Below the pieces are notes generated by a model, which was not told the DNA's origin, did not search any database, and saw only the letters and a list, made by a program, of their open reading frames with translations. The position numbers were made by a program, and so were the translations under genes. Positions 7,311 through 13,723 of a stretch of 64,000 nt of DNA are shown in pieces (the first letter of the stretch is position 1; each line of letters opens with the position of its first letter). The DNA comes from JALYUA01 sp039933215 (lineage in GTDB: Bacteria > Acidobacteriota > Thermoanaerobaculia > UBA5066 > Gp7-AA6), in the NCBI GenBank assembly GCA_039933215.1, contig JBDTOO010000002.1, forward strand, positions 54,707 to 118,706. The letters are read 5' to 3'.

Positions 7311-8288
7311 ATGCTCCGACAGCTCTTGAACCTCGGGACGCGGAGGAATCTCGCCGAGCTCGCCGCGCCGCGGAGGACGTTCGACGACGTCGTGCTGCCG
7401 GCGTCCACCCGCCAGGCGCTGGCGGAGGCGCTCATACAGATCGAGAAACGCTCGCTCATCTTCGACGATTGGGGGCTCGGGGAGCGGCACGACACGGGCC
7501 TCGGCCTCGCGTTCCATTTCGCGGGTCCTCCGGGGACGGGCAAGACGATCTGCGCCGAGGCGGTGGCGACCGCGCTCGGTCGACCTCTCCTCAGGGTGCG
7601 ATACAGCGAGATGGAGAGCGCATGGGCGGGCGAGTCCGGCAAGAACGTCGTTGCGGTCTTCCGGGAGGCGCGCGCCTCCAATGCCGTGCTCTTCTTCGAC
7701 GAGGCGGACTCGATCGCCAGCCGGAGATTTGCCGGGACGTCCCACGGCTACGAGCGCGAGTCGAACCAGACGGTGAACATCCTCCTGGAGGAGCTCGAGT
7801 CCTATCCGGGGGTCGTCGTCTTCGCGACGAACCTCGCCGCGAATTTCGACCCGGCGTTCGAGCGACGCATCCGGTCGCACATCCTCTTCGAGAGCCCGGG
7901 CGCCGCGGACCGCGAGGCGATCTGGCTCGCGCAGATCCACCCGCGGAAGACCCCTCTCGACGCGGACGTCGATTTCGCGGCGCTCGCGCGGGCGTACGAC
8001 GCGACGGGCGGCGACATCCGCAACGCCGTCTTGAACGCCGCACAGGCCGCCGCCGCCGAGCCCGGGGATGATCGACGCAAGACGATCCGCCACGCGCATT
8101 TCGTCGCCGGGATCGAGCGCGTTCTCGCGGGCAAGCGCGTGATGGAGCAGAGCCTCTTCGAGCCGCGTTCGGCGACGGCGGCGGAAACGCGGCCGGCCCG
8201 CTGGCTCGCGCTGGCCTTCGCGCTCCTGCTCCTCGCGGCCGGAGGGTTTCTCGGTTGGGCCTCCGCCATCTTTCACTGGTTCTCCTGA
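7311..8288 (+). CDS. AAA+ ATPase with C-terminal membrane anchor
   Basis: The 325-residue product has a single AAA+ module: Walker A GPPGTGKT near residue 70, Walker B VLFFDEAD near 130, sensor-1 region VVFATNLA near 170, and an arginine pair in FERRIRSH. It ends in a hydrophobic helix, ARWLALAFALLLLAAGGFLG, which would anchor it in the membrane. It resembles the classical AAA group (FtsH/Vps4-like) without a protease domain. I chose ATG 7311 because upstream starts would run through the divergent metallothionein promoter; the start has no good ribosome site and is uncertain. Substrate unknown. Confidence 0.8.
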   Translation: MLRQLLNLGTRRNLAELAAPRRTFDDVVLPASTRQALAEALIQIEKRSLIFDDWGLGERHDTGLGLAFHFAGPPGTGKTICAEAVATALGRPLLRVRYSEMESAWAGESGKNVVAVFREARASNAVLFFDEADSIASRRFAGTSHGYERESNQTVNILLEELESYPGVVVFATNLAANFDPAFERRIRSHILFESPGAADREAIWLAQIHPRKTPLDADVDFAALARAYDATGGDIRNAVLNAAQAAAAEPGDDRRKTIRHAHFVAGIERVLAGKRVMEQSLFEPRSATAAETRPARWLALAFALLLLAAGGFLGWASAIFHWFS

Positions 8289-8335
8289 CCTCTTCCTGGC
8301 ACAGCGGTTGCTGCCCGGTCGGGCGGGAGGACATC

Positions 8336-8734
8336 ATGGCCAATCGAACCGTCCGCCGCCCGGTTGTCTCCGTCGCCGTCTTCGCCGTCACGACCGCTCT
8401 GGTCCTCCTCGTCTCCTGTCGCCCCAATCAGAGCGTCGAGGGGCAGGCGCACGACACCGGGATCAAGGCCGCAATCAAGTCGAAGCTCGCGTCCGACGTC
8501 GGGGCGGCGACCCTCACCAGCATCCAGGTCAACGTCACCAATGGCGTCGTCACGCTCGCCGGCCCGGTGCACAGCGAAGACGAAAAGGCCCGGGTCGAGG
8601 CCTCCGCCCGGACCGTCGAGGGGGTCGCGAGCGTCACCAACGCGCTCCAGGTTCTCGCGCCGGAGCGGCCGACGCCCGCGGCGGGCAACCCGCCCGAAGC
8701 GCCGTCTCCCTTGCCGACCGCCGCGACGCGCTGA
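8336..8734 (+). CDS. BON-domain lipoprotein
   Basis: The 132-residue protein starts at ATG 8336 behind GGGAGG. The N-terminus has a signal peptide ending LVLLVSC, a lipobox, so it should be lipidated and periplasmic. Residues about 45-105 form one BON domain: IKAAIKSKLASDVG, IQVNVTNGVVTLAGPV, ARTVEGVASVTNAL. BON domains bind phospholipid or envelope partners and are linked to osmotic or envelope stress (OsmY family). The tail is Pro/Ala-rich. It follows the AAA+ gene by 47 bp and may be co-transcribed. Confidence 0.85.
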   Translation: MANRTVRRPVVSVAVFAVTTALVLLVSCRPNQSVEGQAHDTGIKAAIKSKLASDVGAATLTSIQVNVTNGVVTLAGPVHSEDEKARVEASARTVEGVASVTNALQVLAPERPTPAAGNPPEAPSPLPTAATR

Positions 8735-8836
8735 TCCGGCGCGCCCGCGAGACGTCCGGATCGGGCGGATCTCATCGTCTCGGCACCCGGGCGGTTAACG
8801 GCGCGCGCGGCGGAGCCCCGGATGTAAGGAATCCGA

Positions 8837-8866
8837 TTGACAGCGGCGGAATCGGATTTCTAGAAT
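8837..8866 (+). promoter_or_regulatory. Sigma70-type promoter of the cytochrome c gene
   Basis: A consensus TTGACA (8837-8842) is followed by an 18-base spacer and TAGAAT (8861-8866). Transcription would start near 8873, leaving about 39 bases of leader with AAGGAGG before the chosen start. It is one of the best promoters in the window and shows that TAGAAT serves as a -10 box in this genome. Confidence 0.75.
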
Positions 8867-8911
8867 CCGCCCGACCCTCAAACGATTCTCTTTGACGTGA
8901 AGGAGGCCTGC

Positions 8912-9517
8912 TTGCGCCTGCGAACGCTCCGTCCGGTCCTGATCTCGATCGCCGCCATCCTCGTCTCGGCCATCGTCTCCGCTCAGTCGAAGTCCGATCC
9001 GCCGAACGCCGCCGCGCGCGGGAAGTACCTCGTCGACATCATGTCGTGCAACGACTGCCATACGCCGTTCAAGATGGGAGCCACGGGCCCGGAGCCGGAC
9101 ATGACGCGGATGCTGTCCGGTCATCCGGCGGCGATGATGCTGCCTTCGCCTCCGGCTGCCGCGGGTCCGTGGATCTGGGGCGGTGTCGCCACGAACACGG
9201 CCTTCTGGGGCCCCTGGGGCGTGAGCTACGCCGCAAACCTGACGCCCGACAAGAACTCGGGGCTCGGCATCTGGACGGAATCGATGTTCGTCCAGGCGAT
9301 GCGCGCGGGCAAGCACATGGGAACGTCCCGTACCATCCAGCCGCCGATGCCGTGGCCATGGATCGGGAAAGCCACGGACGCCGATCTCAAGGCGATCTTC
9401 GCCTACCTGAAGTCGATCCCGCCGGTGGCGAATCGGGTCCCCGACTGGCAGGAGCCAAAGGGGGGGCCCGCCGCGCCGCCGGCGTCGAAACCCGCCGCGG
9501 CGCCGAAGAAGTCGTAA
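8912..9517 (+). CDS. Secreted mono-haem c-type cytochrome
   Basis: A signal peptide (LISIAAILVSAIVSAQ) is followed by one haem site, CNDCH, near residue 47. Downstream are conserved blocks of a cytochrome c family common in Acidobacteria: EPDMTRMLSGHP, NTAFWGPWGVSYAANLTPD, and MPWPWIGKATDADLKAIFAYL. The last of these supplies the C-terminal helix. The haem axial Met cannot be assigned with certainty. I prefer TTG 8912, which has AAGGAGG at ideal spacing; a GTG at 8897 would lie inside that site. It likely passes electrons in the periplasm; its partner is unknown. Confidence 0.85.
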   Translation: MRLRTLRPVLISIAAILVSAIVSAQSKSDPPNAAARGKYLVDIMSCNDCHTPFKMGATGPEPDMTRMLSGHPAAMMLPSPPAAAGPWIWGGVATNTAFWGPWGVSYAANLTPDKNSGLGIWTESMFVQAMRAGKHMGTSRTIQPPMPWPWIGKATDADLKAIFAYLKSIPPVANRVPDWQEPKGGPAAPPASKPAAAPKKS

Positions 9518-9560
9518 GAGACCGAAGGGCCGAAGCGGAGGACCGAAAAGGGCTCGCGCG

Positions 9561-10484
9561 TCAGGCGAGCGTGTCGGAGGAGCCGAAGCCGAACGTGTCG
9601 ACGTCTTCGGAGTCCCGGCGCGCTCGCGACCGGCCCGAGGGACGCGTGGAGTCGAGGTCGTCGTTTCCGATCGGGACGCCCGGATCGAGCGGATCCTCCT
9701 CCGCGGCCTTCGAAGCCTCGACTCCCGGCTTCCAGAGGCTCGGAGGCGCGACGCCGAACGCGAGCGCATCGCCCAGAAACGCGTTCAGCGGATAGCCGTC
9801 GGAAAAAGGATCGGCGTCGGAGGCCACCGGATCCGCGGGTGCCGCGGGCACTGCCGACGAGGCGGCAGAGACCGGGACGAGCTCGGACACGGCTTCGTCT
9901 CCGCCGGAGAACCGCGGCGGGGGAGGCGGCACCGCCACGGCGGGAGCGGCCGGATCTGCCGTTGCGGCGGGCCGCGGACGGCTCATCCGGGTGAGGATGT
10001 TCGTGAACTGGAGCGAGATCGGCCGGCGGTAGAACTTTTCGTGCGCCTGCATGAGCCGCACCTCGGAGGTCACCGCCACGATCACGCGGCATCCGGTCAA
10101 TGCGGCGACTTCGTCGATCGCGTTGATGTTCGAAGGATCGGTGAACGCGACGCGGAGGGTTCGCTTCTCGATCGCGAAGGGAAACGCGCCGAGCCGCGTC
10201 GCGCTCTTCGCCCCGAGGAGGGCGAATGCCGCGGGCGTCGCCTGCGAAAGCTCCGGCCATCCGACGGCGGGGCACCGATGGAGCCCGGACAGCGCCTCGA
10301 GAAGGACGGTCTCGCCCACGAGGCCGCTTCCGAGGAGGATTCCCCCGATCTTGACGCCGGCGCCGGATCGCTTCTGCACGGCGAGCGCGCGATCGAGAGA
10401 CGCCGCGGTCAGCGTCCCCGATCCGAGGAGGACGTCTCCAATGCGCGGGCGGCCCGGTCTCGTGGCGATCATGGGGGGAAACAT
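9561..10484 (-). CDS. Stand-alone MshEN (GspE/PilB N-terminal) domain protein
   Basis: The 307-residue product begins with a type II secretion/type IV pilus ATPase N-terminal domain: IGDVLLGSGTLTAASLDRAL, GGILLGSGLVGE, LGAFPFAIEKRTLRVAFTDP and VAALTGCRVIVAVTSEVRLM. Such MshEN domains can bind c-di-GMP in ATPases. Here no Walker A or B follows; the C-terminal half is Pro/Ala/Asp-rich and probably disordered. It may be a signalling adaptor or a relic of a pilus ATPase. No other pilus gene lies in the window. It is convergent with the cytochrome gene. Confidence 0.72.
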   Translation of the reverse strand: MFPPMIATRPGRPRIGDVLLGSGTLTAASLDRALAVQKRSGAGVKIGGILLGSGLVGETVLLEALSGLHRCPAVGWPELSQATPAAFALLGAKSATRLGAFPFAIEKRTLRVAFTDPSNINAIDEVAALTGCRVIVAVTSEVRLMQAHEKFYRRPISLQFTNILTRMSRPRPAATADPAAPAVAVPPPPPRFSGGDEAVSELVPVSAASSAVPAAPADPVASDADPFSDGYPLNAFLGDALAFGVAPPSLWKPGVEASKAAEEDPLDPGVPIGNDDLDSTRPSGRSRARRDSEDVDTFGFGSSDTLA

Positions 10485-10573
10485 TGTAAACGGTCGGAGA
10501 CGTCCCCGCCGGAGGACGGGCCCACGGGCCGCGACCCTGGGCGCCTTCCGCGCCGCCAGGCGGCCGGAAATCT

Positions 10574-11488
10574 TCAGCCTTCAGGGGTTTCTGCGGATAA
10601 TTGCTCGTAGAGGGTGAGAAGGGCCTGCGTCCCTTCCCCGCCCCGCCCCTGCGCCTCGAGGGCCGAGAGGAGCTGATGGACCAGCGCCGCGCCGGGGAGC
10701 GGGACGCCGTTCTCGCGGGCGGTCGCGAGGAGAATGGCGAGGTCCTTCTGCTGGTGGGCGATCGCGAACGCGGGTCGAAAGTCCCGGTCGATCATCTTCC
10801 GCCCCAGGACCTCGAGCGCCCAGGAGTTGGCGGCGCCCGCCGTGAGCGCGCCGTGCAGCGCGTCGAGCGGAAGACCCGCTTTCCGCGCGAAGGCCATCGC
10901 CTCCGAGACGGCGAGCAGGTTGCACGCCACGAGGATCTGGTTGGTGGCTTTTCCGAGCTGTCCCGATCCCGACGCGCCGAGATGGGTCATGCGGCGGCCC
11001 ATCGCCTCGAAGACCGGGCGCGCCCGCTCGACGTCGGCCGGGTCGTCGGCTCCGACGAAGAACGTGAGCGTTCCTTCGCTCGCTCCCTTCTGTCCGCCCG
11101 AGACCGGCGCGTCCAGAAAGCGGAGACCGGCGGCGCTCAGCTTCTGTCCGATGTCGCGCGCCGCCTCGGCCGCGGTCGTCGAACAGTCGATGACGATCGT
11201 TCCGCGGGCGGCGCCGCGGGCGGTGCCCGAAGCTCCGAGGTGAACCTCCTCGACCTGCGGAGAATCCGGGAGGCAGGAGACGACGACGTCGGACTCGCGC
11301 GCGACTTCCTCGGGCGTGGCGAAGGCACGGACGGCCGGATTTCCCCGCGCCAGATCCGCGGCGAGAGCCTGCGCCTTCGAGAAGGTGCGCGTCGCGAGGG
11401 CGAGCGGGAATCCGGCACGGGCGAGGTTCCCGGCCATGCCCGTGCCCATGGTTCCGAGGCCGACGAATCCGACGCGCAGGTCAGGCAT
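10574..11488 (-). CDS. 3-hydroxyisobutyrate dehydrogenase-family NAD(P)-dependent oxidoreductase
   Basis: The 304-residue protein has a Rossmann nucleotide site VGFVGLGTMGTGMAGNLARA at residues 5-24, the family motif FLDAPVSGGQKGA with catalytic surroundings, and the active-site Lys region GQLGKATNQI near 170. These mark the beta-hydroxyacid dehydrogenase family (HibD, GarR, GLYR1-like). Substrate may be 3-hydroxyisobutyrate, tartronate semialdehyde or succinic semialdehyde; the sequence alone does not settle it. The frame stays open upstream to 13006, but ATG 11488 gives the correct family N-terminus. It is 44 bp downstream of the pseudokinase gene. Confidence 0.88.
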   Translation of the reverse strand: MPDLRVGFVGLGTMGTGMAGNLARAGFPLALATRTFSKAQALAADLARGNPAVRAFATPEEVARESDVVVSCLPDSPQVEEVHLGASGTARGAARGTIVIDCSTTAAEAARDIGQKLSAAGLRFLDAPVSGGQKGASEGTLTFFVGADDPADVERARPVFEAMGRRMTHLGASGSGQLGKATNQILVACNLLAVSEAMAFARKAGLPLDALHGALTAGAANSWALEVLGRKMIDRDFRPAFAIAHQQKDLAILLATARENGVPLPGAALVHQLLSALEAQGRGGEGTQALLTLYEQLSAETPEG

Positions 11489-11532
11489 CTCCGGGGAGGA
11501 AGATCTCGCTGGGCCCGTGGAGCTGGCGCGGC

Positions 11533-13278
11533 CTACGACGACGGGGAGGAGAGTCGGATGCGGTCGAGACGCGCCTGGCGCGACGTATTCTCCGCGTCGC
11601 GGAAGAGGGACGTCGCACGATCGAAGGCGCCGGCGGCCGCGGAAAAATCCCGCGTTCGGAAGAGACGCTGGCCTTCGGCCTCCGCCTCCCGGCCCGCCGC
11701 GAACGGCTCCGCGGCGAGCTGTCCGGCCTCGCGGCGCTCGGCCTCTATGCGCGCCCACGCCGCGCGGAATCGGGAATCCTCGGCTCCGGAGCGGGCGGCC
11801 GCGGCATCGGCCGGGCGGACGGAGGGGCGGCTCGCTCGCGTCGCGGCGGCCGACCCTCCCGCCAGGCGCACCGCCGAGGCCGCGTTCGCCGCACCGGTCC
11901 TCTTCGCCTGAACGAGGCCGCGCGGCAACGATTCGGGAGCGACGCGGGGCGCCGGTGCGGGCTCGACCGCCGGAGCTTCGACCGCCGGTTCGGGCGCGCG
12001 GGCGCCGGCGCGCAGGGGCGCCGCGGGAACGAAGGCGGCCTGGACCGGCGGCGGCGCGGATCCACGCGGCGCGGCAGGCCTGTCGCGGCGGATCGCCAGA
12101 GCTTCGACGCCCAGGATGATCGCCGCCGCGGCGGCGAAATAGGCGGCTCCGCCGACCCATCGCGGGCGCGACGGGCGGCTCGAGGGACCGGGCGCGCGGC
12201 GCGCCTCCGCCGGGAGATCGCTTCCCCGCGCGGGCGGTCCCGGAAAGGCGGGGGACGCGGAGGGGGGCGGAGGAATGAGGACGCCGTCCGTCGCGCGGCG
12301 CCCCTGCGGAGCGTCCCCGGTCTCCGGCACGAGCTCCGAGGCGGCCGCGAGGTCGCCGGCGATCGGATTCGTCGAGTCGGCGTCGGGATGCGCGAGCCCG
12401 CGGCTCTCCGGGTTCAGGAGCGTGTACAGAAAGAGCGCCAGGTCCGCGGAGGAAACGCGGGCCGGTCCCGTAGCGAGCTGCTCCTGAAGGCTGCGGTGGA
12501 GCTCCAGGACGGTGAGTCGCTCCGGAACCGCCGCGAAGCACCGGTCGAGCAGCTCGCGGATGCCCTCGCCCGGATCCTCCTCGGCGCGGAGGATCGGATA
12601 CACGGAGGCGATCGAAGGCCGCCGGCCCGTGAGGAGCTCGCCCAGGAGCACGCCGACCGAATACACGTCGGACTGGGATCCGACCCGGCACGTCTCCCGT
12701 GCTTCGGGCGCCGCGTACGGGGCGACGTCCCGGGCGAGCCGCCCGGACGCGAGCGAGGGGAGAACGGCGTCGGCCAGTCCGAATCCGCCGAGTCGGATCT
12801 CCGCGTCGTTCGAGATCGACACGAAGCCCGGCCACAGAACGCCGTGGCGGATCGGCTCTCCGTCGACGGGCGAGAACCACGCGTGCTCGAGCGCCGCGCA
12901 GACGCGTTCGGCGATCAGGAGACCGTACGCCACGGGCAGGCGGGTTCCGGCGGCGCGCAGCCTGGCGAGGACGACGTCGAGTGTCCAGCCGGTGCCCTCG
13001 TACCACGCGACGAAGGGAGTTCCATCCGCGACAGCCAGCTCCGCGTGCTGGACGATCGTCTTGTGGGAGAGACGGGAGGTTCGGTCGGCATGCCGGCTGA
13101 TGGCCGCGAAGACGGCCGGGGGCGAGAGCTCCGGAGACTGGAGGACGCGCAGGCGAACGAAACGCCGCTCGTCCGTCGAATGGAGGGCGCGGTAAACCGT
13201 GCCGAGACAGTCTTCTCCGAGCTGCGCGACGAGCAGATGGTCGCCCAGACGGCGGGGTTGAAATGCTCCGGTTGTCAT
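11533..13278 (-). CDS. Membrane-anchored pseudokinase (degenerate Ser/Thr kinase)
   Basis: The 581-residue protein keeps the overall fold of a Hanks-type kinase but has lost catalytic residues. The VAIK lysine is replaced in VRLRVL (about 41-46), the HRDLKPEN loop reads RHGVLWPGF (144-152), and DFG reads GGF (164-166). APE (190-192) and SDVYSVGVLLGELLTG are retained, so the C-lobe scaffold looks intact. A Pro-rich linker leads to one membrane helix (about 374-396). The extracytoplasmic part is Ala/Pro-rich and ends in a helical TPR-like segment. The start at ATG 13278 has AGGAGGG upstream. It probably acts as a non-catalytic binding partner. Confidence 0.8.
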   Translation of the reverse strand: MTTGAFQPRRLGDHLLVAQLGEDCLGTVYRALHSTDERRFVRLRVLQSPELSPPAVFAAISRHADRTSRLSHKTIVQHAELAVADGTPFVAWYEGTGWTLDVVLARLRAAGTRLPVAYGLLIAERVCAALEHAWFSPVDGEPIRHGVLWPGFVSISNDAEIRLGGFGLADAVLPSLASGRLARDVAPYAAPEARETCRVGSQSDVYSVGVLLGELLTGRRPSIASVYPILRAEEDPGEGIRELLDRCFAAVPERLTVLELHRSLQEQLATGPARVSSADLALFLYTLLNPESRGLAHPDADSTNPIAGDLAAASELVPETGDAPQGRRATDGVLIPPPPSASPAFPGPPARGSDLPAEARRAPGPSSRPSRPRWVGGAAYFAAAAAIILGVEALAIRRDRPAAPRGSAPPPVQAAFVPAAPLRAGARAPEPAVEAPAVEPAPAPRVAPESLPRGLVQAKRTGAANAASAVRLAGGSAAATRASRPSVRPADAAAARSGAEDSRFRAAWARIEAERREAGQLAAEPFAAGREAEAEGQRLFRTRDFSAAAGAFDRATSLFRDAENTSRQARLDRIRLSSPSS

Positions 13279-13315
13279 GACCCTCCTGCCCGGGCCTGCC
13301 GCGCGGGCTCGGAAG

Positions 13316-13321
13316 ATTCTA
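13316..13321 (-). promoter_or_regulatory. -10 box of the pseudokinase gene
   Basis: On the minus strand TG-TAGAAT-C, with the extended -10 TG, lies 38 bases before the ATG. It leaves about 31 bases of leader including the ribosome site. The same hexamer forms the -10 box of the cytochrome c promoter. Confidence 0.5.
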
Positions 13322-13365
13322 CAACCGGAGCCTGCCCAAGACTGGAAGTCTCGTGCAGGCAAGGA

Positions 13366-13531
13366 GTTCTACCGTCGCCTCCGCGTTCGCTGCGCGACCG
13401 CTCCGGCTCCCGCAAGGTGAGGCTCCTCCCTCCCTCCGGTCGGGAGACTCCTCACCTTGCGATCTGATGGAAGTGTCCGCGGAAATGAACTCTCCTTTCC
13501 CGGCGCGGCGAGGTGAAGGAGGTTCTCTAGT
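13366..13531. repeat. Dispersed structured intergenic repeat, copy A
   Basis: The block starts TCTACCGTCGCCTCCGCG and ends TCTAGT; copy B lies at 32145-32388 with the same order of sub-motifs. A 12-bp stem CGCAAGGTGAGG / CCTCACCTTGCG encloses a conserved core, CTCCTCCCTC then GGTCGGGAGACT, which has its own CTCCC/GGGAG hairpin. In copy B the stem bases differ but still pair. It sits in the 445-bp gap between the pseudokinase and M13 peptidase genes. Confidence 0.7.
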
Positions 13532-13612
13532 CTCCGCAAAGGAGCTAGGCGGATCCCCCTGGGCCGGCACCTGACACCTATGTCCCGAGGCTCATCGCGC
13601 GCCGCATTCCCA

Positions 13613-13652
13613 GATGGCCCGATGGCCCGATGACCCGATGGCCCGATCGCCG
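13613..13652. repeat. 8-bp tandem repeat (GATGGCCC)
   Basis: Four units, GATGGCCC, GATGGCCC, GATGACCC and GATGGCCC, are followed by a diverged fifth. They are non-coding and lie between the dispersed repeat and the hairpin that ends the M13 gene. No function is visible. Confidence 0.7.
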
Positions 13653-13689
13653 AAAAATGACCCGATTCCCTGGATCCCCCCTCACCCTG

Positions 13690-13718
13690 CCCTCTCCCCC
13701 GGTTCGCGGGGGAGAGGG
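13690..13718 (-). terminator. Hairpin downstream of the M13 peptidase gene
   Basis: CCCTCTCCCCC and GGGGGAGAGGG form an 11-bp stem, 12 bp with the closing G-C, around a short loop, starting 6 bp past the stop codon. No T tract follows on either strand. It resembles the GC-rich ccctctccc/gggagaggg intergenic hairpins seen in many high-GC genomes and may act as a bidirectional terminator or mRNA 3' stabiliser. Confidence 0.5.
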
Positions 13719-13723
13719 TCGCA

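Noticed and set aside
11489..13006. Upstream extension of the 3-hydroxyisobutyrate dehydrogenase frame
   Set aside because: The extension is Arg-rich, lies over the pseudokinase gene in another frame, and the Rossmann domain starts only at 11488.
13613..13652. CRISPR-like repeat
   Set aside because: Units are 8 bp and directly abutting with no spacers; no cas gene is present.
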